Shown: positions 1 to 12,881, numbered from the stretch's first letter. The stretch: DNA of 64,000 bases from CAWDZK01 sp963807005 (GCA_963807005.1 CAWDZK010000004.1:186001-250000); one strand, 5' to 3'. Notes: generated by a model from the letters alone, not told the origin. Translations and numbers: made by a program.

Positions 1-396
1 ATGCACTGGTGCATGAACCTGGTCTGCGGACCCGAGGGGACGGCCTCGGCCGTGCTGCTGCGGGCCGGCGAGGTCGTCGAGGGCGGCGAGCTGGCGGCGG
101 CCCGGCGTACGACGTCGCGGTCGCAACGCGACCTGGCCCGGGGCCCCGCCCGGCTGACCGTGGCGCTCGGCGTCGACGGCACGCATGACGGCGTGGACGC
201 GAGCGACCCGGCCTCCTGCCTCACCGTCGCGGCCGGGCCGGTGCCGGGGCGGGGCGGTGGTCAGGTCGCGACCGGACCGCGCGTGGGTGTTCCGGGTGCC
301 GGCGCGGCCCACCCGTGGCGGTTCTGGCTGGTCGGTGAGCCGACCGTGTCGGCGTACCGACCTGCGGTATCGCGTCGTCGCGCACCGGCCGGCTAG
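1..396 (+). CDS. mpg: DNA-3-methyladenine glycosylase (AAG/Mpg family), 3' part only
   Basis: This is the C-terminal 131 residues of an alkyladenine DNA glycosylase, a base-excision repair enzyme that removes alkylated purines. The frame is open at the left edge, so the true start lies outside the window. Visible family features are the HWCMNLVCGPEG strand near the edge, the run VLLRAGEVVEG, the DLARGPARLTVALGV segment, and the closing PRVGV...PWRFWLVGEP region typical of the family's end. The active-site half is not visible. It is followed 49 bases later by tyrS, the same mpg-tyrS neighbourhood found in mycobacteria. The final ~15 residues are Arg-rich and look like a non-conserved tail. Confidence 0.85.
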   Translation: MHWCMNLVCGPEGTASAVLLRAGEVVEGGELAAARRTTSRSQRDLARGPARLTVALGVDGTHDGVDASDPASCLTVAAGPVPGRGGGQVATGPRVGVPGAGAAHPWRFWLVGEPTVSAYRPAVSRRRAPAG

Positions 397-445
397 GGGA
401 TGCTGGGTCGCGCACCGTCCCGACTGCAGAGAGGTACGACCCCAC

Positions 446-1736
446 GTGACCGCCGCCGACGATCTCCTCGACGACCTGCAGTGGCGCGGCCTGATCGCCG
501 TGAGCACCGACCTCGGTGCGCTGCGCGAGGCCCTCGACGCGGGCCCGGTCACCTACTACTGCGGCTTCGACCCGACCGCGCCGAGCCTGCACCTCGGCAA
601 CCTGGTGCAGATCCTGACCCTCCGGCGACTTCAGCGGGCCGGTCACCGGCCGCTGGCGCTGGTCGGCGGCGCGACCGGCCTGATCGGCGACCCCGGCGGC
701 CGAACCGCCGAGCGGACGCTCAACACCAAGGAGACCGTCGCGGAGTGGGTCGAGGACATCCGCGTCCGCAGATCGAGCCGTTCCTGTCCTTCGAGGGCGC
801 CAACGCGGCCGTCCTGGTGAACAACCTGGACTGGACCGCGTCGCTGTCGGCGATCGACTTGCTGCGCGACGTCGGCAAGCACTTCCGGGTCAACAAGATG
901 ATCACGAAGGACGCCGTGGCCGCGCGGCTGCACTCCGAGCAGGGCATCTCCTACACCGAGTTCAGCTACCAGATCCTGCAGGGGCTGGACTTCCTGGAGC
1001 TGTACCGCCGGTACGGCTGCACGCTGCAGACCGGCGGCAGCGACCAGTGGGGCAACCTCACCGCCGGCCTCGACCTGATCCACCGGGTCGAGGGCCAGTC
1101 GGTGCACGCCTTCGCGACTCCGCTGGTGACCAAGGCCGACGGCACGAAGTTCGGCAAGACGAGAGCGGACCGTTTGGCTGGACCCGGCCTGACGTCGCCG
1201 TACGCGTTCTTCCAGTTCTGGCTCAACACCGACGACCGGGACGTGTCCACCTACCTGCGCAGGTCCTCTCGTTCCGGTCGCGCGAGGAGATCGAGGCGCT
1301 GGAGAAGGCCGTCGCCGAACGCCCGCAGGCCCGCGAGGCGCAGCGGGCGCTGGCCGAGGAGCTCACGGCGCTGGTGCACGGCGAGGCGGAGCGGGACGCC
1401 GTCGTCGCCGCCAGCCAGGCGCTGTTCGGCCGTGGCGAGCTGGCCGACCTGGACGGGGGCACGCTGGCGGCGTCGCTGGCCGAGCTCCCGCAGGCCGAGG
1501 TGGACGTCGCCGCCGACGGCTGGCCGCTGGTCGTGGACCTGTTCGCCGCCACCGGGCTGGCGCCCAGCAAGAGCGCGGCCCGGCGGGCCGTCGCGGAGGG
1601 CGGCGCCTACCTCAACAACGCCCGGGTCGAGTCCGACGACGCCACCGTGGCGGCCGCGGACCTGCTGGCGGGCGAGTGGGTCGTCCTGCGGCGTGGCAAG
1701 CGCAGCCTGGCCGCCGTCCGGGTCCGCGGCGCCTGA
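446..1736 (+). CDS. tyrS: tyrosyl-tRNA synthetase, frame broken by several one-base deletions
   Basis: Class I aminoacyl-tRNA synthetase that charges tRNA-Tyr. The GTG start at 446 follows AGAGAGG. The first frame gives the YYCGFDPTAPSLHLGN region with the HIGH-like HLGN. The second gives GGSDQWGNL and KFGKT, the KMSKS-equivalent. The third gives an S4-like C-terminus (APSKSAARRAVAEGGAYLNN) ending at 1736. Moving between them needs a one-base deletion near 765-775 and another at about 1260. Between about 1160 and 1195 the expected E-S-G-T-V-W-L-D-P-A-L segment is scattered over three frames, as if three single bases were missing. All domains are present, so without the indels this would be a normal ~430-residue TyrRS. 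Either the sequence carries local errors or this copy is a pseudogene. Confidence 0.85.
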
Positions 1737-1753
1737 GGACCTGCCCGGGAGTC

Positions 1754-1777
1754 CGGCCCGCTGCTGACGGCGGGCCG
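1754..1777 (+). terminator. hairpin after tyrS
   Basis: CGGCCCGC and GCGGGCCG form an 8-bp perfect stem with an 8-base loop, 17 bases after the tyrS stop. There is no T-tract, as is common in actinobacteria. It is probably the tyrS terminator ahead of the rRNA promoter region. Confidence 0.5.
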
Positions 1778-1990
1778 CCGGTTGCTCCGATCGCTGCTCC
1801 CCACAGGCCGCTGACCTGCCGATTTGTGTTCCTGCGGGGCACCTGTCTAATGTTCTCCACGTCGCCCGACAGGGAGTGACGGACACCGACACGGTGGCCG
1901 TTCCCGGGGTGGCCCCAACCACGCGTGACTCACGCCGGGACCTTGGTCGCGGGGGATCGTCACGTGCGGGGTGGGAGGCGGGAAGCGAGT

Positions 1991-2019
1991 TTGACACCCG
2001 CAGACCACATGGGTAGGTT
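1991..2019 (+). promoter_or_regulatory. rRNA operon promoter
   Basis: A perfect -35 TTGACA (1991-1996) is followed by a 17-base spacer and TAGGTT (2014-2019), a good actinobacterial -10. It lies about 300 bases upstream of the 16S gene and just before the boxA-like motif, the expected layout for an rrn leader. A weaker second candidate is TTGTGT (1824-1829), 18 bases, TAATGT (1848-1853). The rest of the 577-base gap between tyrS and 16S shows no gene. Confidence 0.75.
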
Positions 2020-2074
2020 TGAACGGTTGCCCCGAGACCCGGCCGAAAGGTCTGTTCTTGGTGCGCGCCCGATC

Positions 2075-2090
2075 CTTGAGAACTCAACAG
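2075..2090 (+). promoter_or_regulatory. boxA-like antitermination motif, leader copy
   Basis: CTTGAGAACTCAACAG matches the TTGAGAACTC core seen in actinobacterial rrn leaders. A near copy (CTTGAGAACTGCACAG) recurs in the 16S-23S spacer at 4192-4207. The paired placement supports a role in Nus-factor antitermination. Confidence 0.65.
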
Positions 2091-2238
2091 CGTGCCAAAA
2101 GTCAATGCCAAAAACCCCGTCAGGGGTCCGGCGCGGACGGCCTCTTCGAGGTCGCGAGCTCGGCTCCCGACGGACATTCCTTTGGTACATGACAGACAAC
2201 TATCTATTTGCTAGTTACGTCTGCAGTGCCTAGATCGT

Positions 2239-2260
2239 CGACGGTCTCGCCAGACCGTCG
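2239..2260 (+). other. leader hairpin before 16S rRNA
   Basis: CGACGGTCT (2239-2247) and AGACCGTCG (2252-2260) form a perfect 9-bp stem with a CGCC loop. Flanking AGTGC (2225-2229) and GCACT (2261-2265) can extend it. It sits about 55 bases before the mature 16S 5' end, so a role in pre-rRNA folding or RNase III processing is likely. Confidence 0.5.
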
Positions 2261-2313
2261 GCACTCTACGAGTTGTCAGCACATCGAGCCCTCGGGTTCG
2301 TGCTGCATAAGAC

Positions 2314-3838
<1,525 letters not shown>

Positions 3839-4191
3839 AGCACCTGGCGAGGAACCTTCGGGTTGCTCGTCCAGAGCCATGCCTCGGACGATCGCTTCGA
3901 GGATGGTGCTCAAGGGTGGAACATTGACCAGTTGGCAGGCCCCCACGGCCCCGTCGTCCAGTACAGCTGCACTCGTGCAGCAGGAACGGGACGGGAACGC
4001 GGATGGTCTGCTTCGGCACGCTGTTGGGTCCTGAGGGACCGGGCGAAAGCCTGAACCTCGGAACTCCCCGCCGGCGCCCGCCGCTCTCGAACAGAGCGAG
4101 AGGCGCCGTCGCGGCGGAGTGGGACAGATCCTCGTCGGACGACCGGTGGCGACACCGGCACGCGGCGGGCCCGGGTCTGCACCGCCCGTAC

Positions 4192-4207
4192 CTTGAGAAC
4201 TGCACAG
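4192..4207 (+). promoter_or_regulatory. boxA-like motif in the 16S-23S spacer
   Basis: CTTGAGAACTGCACAG repeats the leader motif at 2075 about 30 bases before the mature 23S start, as expected for re-arming antitermination ahead of 23S. The ~400-base spacer (3835-4235) contains no recognisable tRNA-Ile or tRNA-Ala. Confidence 0.6.
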
Positions 4208-4235
4208 TGGACGCGAGCATCAAATACTTTGTGGC

Positions 4236-7353
<3,118 letters not shown>

Positions 7354-7361
7354 ACTTTTCT

Positions 7362-7377
7362 TCTCCCCTCGGGGAGA
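7362..7377 (+). other. 23S-5S spacer hairpin
   Basis: TCTCCC and GGGAGA pair around a CTCG loop just after the 23S 3' end. It is probably a pre-rRNA processing structure, since transcription must continue into 5S. Confidence 0.4.
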
Positions 7378-7442
7378 GGTGCTACGCGTCCACTGTGCGG
7401 TTCCCGAGATGCGGTCGGTATCGACCTTGACATCTCCATAGA

Positions 7443-7560
7443 GTTTCGGCGGCCATACCGAGAGGGAAACGCCCGGCTCCATTCCGAACCCGGAAGCTAA
7501 GCCTCTCAGGGCCGATGGTACTGCGCGGGGGACCGCGTGGGAGAGTAGGACGCCGCCGGA
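7443..7560 (+). rRNA. rrf: 5S ribosomal RNA
   Basis: Typical actinobacterial 5S rRNA of about 118 bases. It begins GTTTCGGCGGCCATA, carries CCGAACCCGGAAGCTAAG and the GCCGATGGTACTGC loop E region, and ends AGTAGGACGCCGCCGGA. It lies 89 bases after 23S and completes the operon. Confidence 0.97.
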
Positions 7561-7571
7561 CATTCTTTCGT

Positions 7572-7602
7572 CAAGGGCCACTCCGTTTCGGGGTGGCCCT
7601 TG
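7572..7602 (+). terminator. rRNA operon terminator
   Basis: CAAGGGCCACTCC (7572-7584) and GGGGTGGCCCTTG (7590-7602) form a 13-bp stem with one G-U pair and a 5-base loop, 11 bases after the 5S gene. There is no T-run, but stability and position fit the end of the rrn transcript. Confidence 0.85.
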
Positions 7603-7686
7603 ACGCATGTCCGGGCCCGATCCGCCCGACTCGCACACCGCGGGGGAACTACCCGACCGACGACGACCCGATGCCTGGGAGAGCCC

Positions 7687-8820
7687 GTGAGCGAATCCGA
7701 CGAGCGCCCCGAGCGCTCGGAGCGGCCCGAGCGGCCCGAGAGTTCGGACCGGCCCGAGCGCCCCGAGGGTTCGGAGCGGCCCGAGCGCCCCGAGGGTTCG
7801 GAGCGGCCCGAGCGGCCCGAGCGGCCCGAGCGGTCCGGTCGGTCCCCGCTGTCAGACCGACCCGCAGGCGCGCCTCCCCGCGGGGGCGGGCGGTCCGGCG
7901 ACCGCGGCCGCTCCGCCGGGGCAGGCCAGGGACGCCAGAGCGCCCGGGGACGGGGGGACACCGCCGGCCGCGGCCGGGACGGCGCGGGACGAGGCGCCCA
8001 GCGTGGGTCCGGCGACGGCACCGGCCAGCGTTCCGGCCCACGTCGAGGGCAGCAGCCCGGGCAGCGTTCCGGGGAAGGTGCCGGCCCACCGCGGACTCCT
8101 CGTCCTCGCCGGGTCGAGCCGCCGCTGCCGGACGACGTCACCGGCGCCGAGCTCGACCGGTCGGTGCGGGCCGAGCTGGGCTCGTTGGCCAGCATCAACG
8201 CCGACGTCGTGGCCAAGCACCTGGCCATGGCCGGCCGGCTGCTCGACGAGGACCCCGAGACGGCCTACCAGCACGCCGTGGCGGCACGGGACCGGGCCGG
8301 CCGGATCGGAGCGGTCCGGGAGGCCGCCGGCATCGCCGCCTACCTCAGCGGCCGGTACGCCGAGGCGCTGGCCGAGCTGCGGGCCGCCCGGCGCATCTCG
8401 GGCGACCAGAGCCTGCTCCCGGTGATGGCGGACTGCGAGCGTGGGCTGGGTCGGCCGGAGAAGGCGCTGGCGATGGCCGCGGCGCCCGAGGTGGCGCGGC
8501 TGGACGCCTCCGGCCGGGCCGAGATGCTCATCGTCGCCTCCGGTGCCCGCCGCGACCTCGGTCAGCCCGAGGCTGCTGCGCTGATGCTGCGGGGGCCCGA
8601 GCTGGCGCCGGGCCGGCGCAGGCCCTGGTCGGCCCGGCTGTTCTACGCGTACGCCGAGGCTCTGCTGGCCGGTGGCCGGACGGAGGAGGCCGGCACCTGG
8701 TTCGGGCATGCGGCGGAGGCGGACCAGAGCGGCGAGACCGACGCCGACGAGCGACTCGCCGAGCTGCAGGGGGTCGGCCCGCTGGTGGTCCACGACGACG
8801 AGACCTCGGACACCGACTGA
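7687..8820 (+). CDS. tetratricopeptide-like protein with a disordered RE/RGG-rich N-terminus
   Basis: A 377-residue protein in two parts. Residues 1-140 are low complexity: first ERPERPEGS-type charged repeats, then a stretch rich in Gly, Arg and Gln. Residues about 145-355 are helical and fit degenerate TPR units (AAYLSGRYAEALAELRAAR, then ADCERGLGRPEKALAMA). The GTG start at 7687 follows GGGAGA. An upstream start at 7600 would overlap the rRNA terminator and is less likely. No enzyme motif is visible. It is the first gene after the rRNA operon, and TPR genes in the tyrS-tlyA interval are common in actinobacteria. A scaffold or RNA-contacting role is possible from composition but unproven. 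Confidence 0.7.
   Translation: MSESDERPERSERPERPESSDRPERPEGSERPERPEGSERPERPERPERSGRSPLSDRPAGAPPRGGGRSGDRGRSAGAGQGRQSARGRGDTAGRGRDGAGRGAQRGSGDGTGQRSGPRRGQQPGQRSGEGAGPPRTPRPRRVEPPLPDDVTGAELDRSVRAELGSLASINADVVAKHLAMAGRLLDEDPETAYQHAVAARDRAGRIGAVREAAGIAAYLSGRYAEALAELRAARRISGDQSLLPVMADCERGLGRPEKALAMAAAPEVARLDASGRAEMLIVASGARRDLGQPEAAALMLRGPELAPGRRRPWSARLFYAYAEALLAGGRTEEAGTWFGHAAEADQSGETDADERLAELQGVGPLVVHDDETSDTD
7697..7835 (+). repeat. in-gene tandem repeat encoding ERPERPEGS units
   Basis: A 27-base unit beginning GGCCCGAGCGCC occurs exactly twice in tandem (7751-7777 and 7778-7804). It is followed by three 9-base GGCCCGAGC units (7805-7831) and preceded by imperfect versions. All units are multiples of three, so copy-number change would keep the frame. 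Confidence 0.8.
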
Positions 8821-8829
8821 CCTGGCCGA

Positions 8830-8867
8830 TCGTCCACAGCTGTCGACCACCCGCCCCGATGTCCACA
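8830..8867 (+). promoter_or_regulatory. two DnaA-box-like sites upstream of the SSB-like gene
   Basis: TCGTCCACA (8830-8838) and ATGTCCACA (8859-8867) each match the actinobacterial DnaA box TTGTCCACA at 8 of 9 positions. They have the same orientation, 29 bases apart, in the 141-base gap before the SSB-like gene. Two short near-matches can occur by chance in GC-rich DNA. Confidence 0.25.
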
Positions 8868-8961
8868 GATCGGCATCGTCGCGGCGTCCCGCGGCTGACC
8901 CGGCGCCATGCTCGACACGGCGGGCAGACAGACGGCTGCTCGCGGGCGTCGAGGAGGGCTC

Positions 8962-9327
8962 GTGGCGAACAAGGACGGCAGGGCGGCCGCACCACCCGGG
9001 CACGTCAACGAGGTGCACCTGGTGGGCCGGCTCTCCGGCGAGCCGCGGCGGCGGGAGCTGCCCAGCGGTGATGTCCTGGTGTCGTTCCGCGTCGTCGTCG
9101 GCCGCGCACCGAGCAGAGGTGCGCGAGCGGGACGCCCCACGGTGGACACGCTGGACTGCGCTGCCTGGCGAGCCGACGTGCAACGCGCCGTCACCCGAGC
9201 CGCCGCCGGTGACCTCCTCGAGCTGCACGGGAGCCTGCGCCGCCGGTTCTGGCGGGCCGGCGCCGGTGCCGCCAGCCGCAGCGAGGTGGAGGTGGTGCGG
9301 ATGAGACGTGTCGCGCCGGCCGGCTGA
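8962..9327 (+). CDS. single-stranded-DNA-binding protein-like OB-fold protein
   Basis: A 121-residue protein resembling the SSB OB-fold. It has the opening NEVHLVGRLSGEP strand, LPSGDVLVSFRVVVGR, then DTLDCAAWRADVQ and GDLLELHGSLRRRFW, which follow the strand order of bacterial SSB. It lacks the acidic C-terminal tip used by canonical SSB to recruit partners and ends in RMRRVAPAG, so it is probably an accessory SSB rather than the essential one. The GTG start at 8962 follows GAGGAGGG with good spacing. A start at 8908 is possible but has no clear ribosome site. The convergent DUF1015 gene ends 30 bases downstream. Confidence 0.7.
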   Translation: MANKDGRAAAPPGHVNEVHLVGRLSGEPRRRELPSGDVLVSFRVVVGRAPSRGARAGRPTVDTLDCAAWRADVQRAVTRAAAGDLLELHGSLRRRFWRAGAGAASRSEVEVVRMRRVAPAG

Positions 9328-9356
9328 CGTCCGCGGGGTGCGGCGTGGCGGGTGGC

Positions 9357-10655
9357 TCAGTCGTCGATGAGCCGCAGCACCAGCCCGGTGCGCGGCTTCG
9401 GCCCGAACGACGTCGACTTGCGCGGCATCCGCTCTCCTGCCGCAGCCAGGGCCAGGACGTCGTCCAGGGCCGCGGGGCGCATGAGCACGGCCACGCCGCG
9501 GCCGCGCCGGGCGGCGCGTACCGCCGCGCCCGCGTCGTGCAGGTACTCGACCCGGCCCCGGGGGGCCTCGACCCCGGGCCCCTGGTCGGTGTCGTCCGGC
9601 AGCCCCCAGAGGCGTTCGAGCAGCAGCGCGTGCAGGACGCCGGCGTCCAGCGACCGCCACCGGGCCGGCCGCTCGGGCGGCAGGGCCGCCTCGAGCGCCG
9701 CCGGGTCCGGCTCCTCCAGCAGCCGGTAGCGGGTCCCGTCGGTGACGACCAACGGGTGGCTCCCGTCGGCGGCAGCCAGCGTGCTCAGTGCGTCCTCCAG
9801 GGAGTCCCCGGCCCGTCGGACCCGGAACGTGCTGGCGGCCGCGGTCAGCGCGTCGTCGAGGGTCAGGCCCGGCACCACCCGATGGATCGCCGCCACCCGC
9901 AGCGGCGAGGTCCGCGAGTCGACCAGCATCGCCAGCCCGAAATCCCACGGCCCCGCCCCGCGCCCGGTGTCGTGCCGTTCGGCCTGGAGGCGGCGGTAGG
10001 TCGCGTAGCGGTGGTGGCCGTCGGCGATCATCGCCTGCCGCGGCGCCAGGTCCGCCTGCACCCGGGCGACCAGGCCGGGGTCGGTGAGCGCCCACAGCCG
10101 CTGTCCCAACCCGTCCTCGCTGGTGGTCTGCAGGATCGGCTCCCCGACGACGACCTCGTCGATGACCGCGGCGGTGTCGCCGCCGCCGTCGTACACGAGC
10201 AGGATCGGCTCGAGGTTCGCACCGGTGGCGCGCATCAGCTCGAGCCGGTCCGCGACCGGACCGGGCATGACGTCCTCGTGCGGCAGCACCACCCGGTCGG
10301 CCGGGTCACGCAGCTCGACAGCTGCGAGAACCCCGCGCTGCAGGACCCCGCGGCCGGACTGCTCGTAGACGTACAGCGCCGGCTCGGCGTCGCGGGCCAG
10401 CACGCCGTCGGCCCGCCAGGCGGCCAGCAGGTCCGCGGCATGCGCGTACCGCCCAGCGTCCGCGCCGCGGCCGCCGTCGGGACCCGAGCGGCTTCCGCGG
10501 GGGTCGCGTGGCAGGATCAACCGGACCACGTTGTGCGGGTCCAGCGCCTCCAAGTGCGTCGCATCGTCGACGTCGATGACGTCGTACGGCGGGCTGGTCA
10601 CCGCGGCGAGGTCGCTCACCCGGTCCGCGACGTAGCGGACGCCGCGGAACGGCAC
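9357..10655 (-). CDS. DUF1015 family protein
   Basis: About 432 residues. The N-terminus VPFRGVRY, the AVTSPPYDVID motif and NVVRLILPRD identify the DUF1015 family, whose biochemical role is not established. Later conserved parts include LYVYEQSGRGVLQRGVLAAV, an HEDVMPGPVADRLELM segment and IADGHHRYATYRRL with its His-His pair. The C-terminus carries MPRKSTSFGPKPRTGLVLR, a family hallmark. The start is uncertain: GTG at 10655 gives a protein beginning at the conserved PFRG, and there is no better ATG before the divergent TPR gene at 10765. Longer in-frame starts would overlap that gene. Confidence 0.8.
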   Translation of the reverse strand: MPFRGVRYVADRVSDLAAVTSPPYDVIDVDDATHLEALDPHNVVRLILPRDPRGSRSGPDGGRGADAGRYAHAADLLAAWRADGVLARDAEPALYVYEQSGRGVLQRGVLAAVELRDPADRVVLPHEDVMPGPVADRLELMRATGANLEPILLVYDGGGDTAAVIDEVVVGEPILQTTSEDGLGQRLWALTDPGLVARVQADLAPRQAMIADGHHRYATYRRLQAERHDTGRGAGPWDFGLAMLVDSRTSPLRVAAIHRVVPGLTLDDALTAAASTFRVRRAGDSLEDALSTLAAADGSHPLVVTDGTRYRLLEEPDPAALEAALPPERPARWRSLDAGVLHALLLERLWGLPDDTDQGPGVEAPRGRVEYLHDAGAAVRAARRGRGVAVLMRPAALDDVLALAAAGERMPRKSTSFGPKPRTGLVLRLIDD

Positions 10656-10764
10656 GACGACGAGTCCCCGGTCCCGGTCCCGGTGCGGTCCGCGGTCGCG
10701 GATCGGTCGTCGGCGGGGGGCACGCGAGGATGGTACGGGCGGCAGACGGCGAGGGACGGCGCGG

Positions 10765-11307
10765 GTGACGGACGAAGGTGCTGGTGGCAGGCGCGGCGGC
10801 GCCGCGGGACCGGGCCGGCCGGCCGGTGAGGTGTACGACTGGTTCGTCCGCGGCCGGACCCTGCTGGAAGGGGGCAACCCGGAGGCCGCGGCCGAGCTGC
10901 TCATGCACGCCCGCGCGCAGGCACCGGAGTCCGCCAGCGTCCTCGAGGCCCTGGCCCGGGCGCTGTTCGACGCCCGCCGCTACGACGAGGCAGAACGGCG
11001 GTTCACCGAGCTGGTGGAGGCCAGCCCGGACGACGACTACGCCCGGTTCGGGCTCGGCCTGTCGCGGCTACGGCTGGGGGACCTGACCGGCGCGGTGCAG
11101 CAGCTGTCGATGGCGGCCACCATGCGCCCGGCCCGGGCCGACTACCAGCAGGCACTGCGCGAGGCGCGCGCCACCGTGCGGGCCCGGGCCGAGGCCGGGC
11201 TGGACGAGCGGCGGGTGTCCGATGCCGAGCGGGACGCGGCCCGTCCCGGCGGGGAGGGGCCAGCAGGCCCGGCAGACCCGTCCGGCCAGGCGGGCCACGG
11301 CGGATGA
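10765..11307 (+). CDS. small tetratricopeptide repeat protein
   Basis: A 180-residue protein. After a Gly/Arg-rich leader, residues 22-125 form about three TPR units (DWFVRGRTLLEGGNPEAAAELL, SVLEALARALFDARRYDEAERRF, YARFGLGLSRLRLGDLTGAVQQL). The last 50 residues are charged and probably disordered. Start is GTG at 10765 after GAGGGA. Its stop overlaps the ATG of the HAD phosphatase by four bases, so the two are co-translated. The same TPR-HAD pair precedes tlyA in mycobacteria. No catalytic motif is present, and a scaffold role is inferred from the repeat class only. Confidence 0.8.
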   Translation: MTDEGAGGRRGGAAGPGRPAGEVYDWFVRGRTLLEGGNPEAAAELLMHARAQAPESASVLEALARALFDARRYDEAERRFTELVEASPDDDYARFGLGLSRLRLGDLTGAVQQLSMAATMRPARADYQQALREARATVRARAEAGLDERRVSDAERDAARPGGEGPAGPADPSGQAGHGG

Positions 11308-12356
11308 AGCCGCCGCTGGCCGAGGGCAGCGCGACGCCGCTGGCCGCCGTGCACGACGTCGCCCTGCTCGATCTCGACGGGGTGCTCTACGTCGGTCCGG
11401 ACGCCGTGCCCGGGGCGCCCGAGGCGGTGCTGGCCGCGAGCCGGGCCGGCCTGCGGGCGGCGTACGTGACCAACAACGCCTCGCGCACGCCGGAGACCGT
11501 GGCGCGGCACCTGCGCGACCTGGGCGTGCCGGCGGCGCCGGAGGACGTCGTCACCTCGGCCCAGGCGGCGGCCCGGCTGGTGGCCGACCGGGTGCCCGCG
11601 GGGTCGGCCGTGCTCGTGGTCGGCGGGGACGGCCTGCGCGCGGCCGTCACGGACCGGGGGTTGCGTCCGGTGGCCGAGATGGCCGACGGGGTGGCGGCCG
11701 TGGTGCAGGGGTTCGCCCCCGACCTCGGGTGGCGGCAGCTGGCCGAGGCGACCTACGCCGTGTCCGCCGGCCTGCCCTGGATCGCCTGCAACCTGGACGC
11801 CACCGTCCCGACCGCGCGCGGGACCGCCCCGGGCAACGGCGCCCTGGTCGGCGTGGTCGCCGACGCCGCCGGACGCCGACCCGACGCGGTCGCGGGCAAG
11901 CCGGAGACACCGCTGCACCGCGAGTCGGTCGAACGGACGGCAGCCGAACGCCCGCTGGTGGTCGGCGACCGGCTGGACACCGACATCGAGGGCGCCAACC
12001 GGGCCGACACACCGAGCCTGCTGGTCCTGACCGGGGTCAGCGGGCCGCTCGAGCTGCTCGCGGCCGCGCCGCAGCTGCGCCCGACCTATCTCTCGGCCGA
12101 TCTGCGCAGCGGACTGCTCGAGCCGCACCCGCCGGTGACCCGGGCCGGAGGGGGGTGGCGGTGCGGTGGGGTGACCGTGACCGTGACGGGTGCCGCCGTG
12201 ACCGTGGACGGGCACGGCGAACGGCTGGACGCCGTCCGGGCGCTGTGCGTGGCCTGGTGGGCGGCAGACCGCACCGGCGTGGAGTCCGCGGGCCGACACG
12301 GCGCCGGTGCGGACAGCGCCGACCGTGCCGCGGCGGTGGCAGCGACCGGTTGGTGA
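11304..12356 (+). CDS. HAD-superfamily (class IIA, NagD-like) phosphatase
   Basis: A 350-residue HAD hydrolase. Motif I is LLDLDGVLYVG with the nucleophile and acid aspartates. VTNNASRTPE is motif II. The capping domain contains FAPDLGWRQLAEATYAV. GKPETPLH supplies the lysine, and VVGDRLDTDIEGANRA supplies the metal-binding aspartates of motif IV. These are the marks of NagD/phosphoglycolate-type phosphatases, but the substrate cannot be read from sequence. About 90 residues follow the usual end; they are Gly/Thr-rich and not conserved to my eye. Translation is coupled to the upstream TPR gene by an ATGA overlap. Confidence 0.88.
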   Translation: MKPPLAEGSATPLAAVHDVALLDLDGVLYVGPDAVPGAPEAVLAASRAGLRAAYVTNNASRTPETVARHLRDLGVPAAPEDVVTSAQAAARLVADRVPAGSAVLVVGGDGLRAAVTDRGLRPVAEMADGVAAVVQGFAPDLGWRQLAEATYAVSAGLPWIACNLDATVPTARGTAPGNGALVGVVADAAGRRPDAVAGKPETPLHRESVERTAAERPLVVGDRLDTDIEGANRADTPSLLVLTGVSGPLELLAAAPQLRPTYLSADLRSGLLEPHPPVTRAGGGWRCGGVTVTVTGAAVTVDGHGERLDAVRALCVAWWAADRTGVESAGRHGAGADSADRAAAVAATGW

Positions 12357-12404
12357 CGCCCACCGCGCTCGCTCCACGTCTCCCCGGCTGAGCCGCTCGT
12401 CGGG

Positions 12405-12743
12405 TCAGAGCATCGAGCGCAGCTTGAGCAGGTCCCGCACGCCCGCCTCGACCTTGATCCGCCCACCCAGCCAGGCCCGGCCGAAGTCGAGCTCCCCGTC
12501 GGTCAGGGCCACCAGGTCGTCGCTGGCCGCCGTCAACCGGATCTGCGCCCGGGGCGCCGGGTCGGTGGTGATCGCGACGATGTGGCCGTTCTCGAGCCGA
12601 CCGGAGAACGTCGTCTCCAGGTCCGGGACGTGGCAGCTCAGCGTCCGGTCGAACGTGTGCTGCTGCCGCTCCTGGTCGTCGACTCCGGAGAGGCGTTCGG
12701 AGAGGCGTTCGAGGGCAGCCTGGCACTGCTCGATCGTCGCCAT
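12405..12743 (-). CDS. SCP2 sterol-binding domain protein
   Basis: A 112-residue single-domain protein. The core FSGRLENGHIVAITTDPAPRAQIRLTAASDDLVALTDGE reads as the beta-sheet and helix of the SCP2 lipid-carrier fold, and KVEAGVRDLLKLRSML is the usual closing helix. Such small actinobacterial proteins probably bind a hydrophobic ligand, which cannot be named here. ATG at 12743 is preceded by GAGGAGG on the minus strand. It is transcribed towards the HAD gene and divergent from the gene starting at 12882. Confidence 0.75.
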   Translation of the reverse strand: MATIEQCQAALERLSERLSGVDDQERQQHTFDRTLSCHVPDLETTFSGRLENGHIVAITTDPAPRAQIRLTAASDDLVALTDGELDFGRAWLGGRIKVEAGVRDLLKLRSML

Positions 12744-12881
12744 GACGGGTATGACCTCCTCGTCACTTCGTCGGCACGCGTCGGGCCGGACGCTACCGCA
12801 GCGGCTCGATCGGGCGGCCGGGTAGCGTCTGCCTGGAGACCGCCCCGCCTCCTGCGCGGCGGCCGACGGGACGGAGACGCC

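Noticed and set aside
8962..9327. The main chromosomal SSB
   Set aside because: It lacks the acidic C-terminal tip and is not beside rpsF or rpsR, so it is called an accessory SSB-like protein only.
7852..10095. Long 747-codon open frame on the minus strand
   Set aside because: It is an artefact of high GC at third positions, opposing the TPR and SSB-like genes; its translation is Arg/Gly/Pro-rich without any motif.
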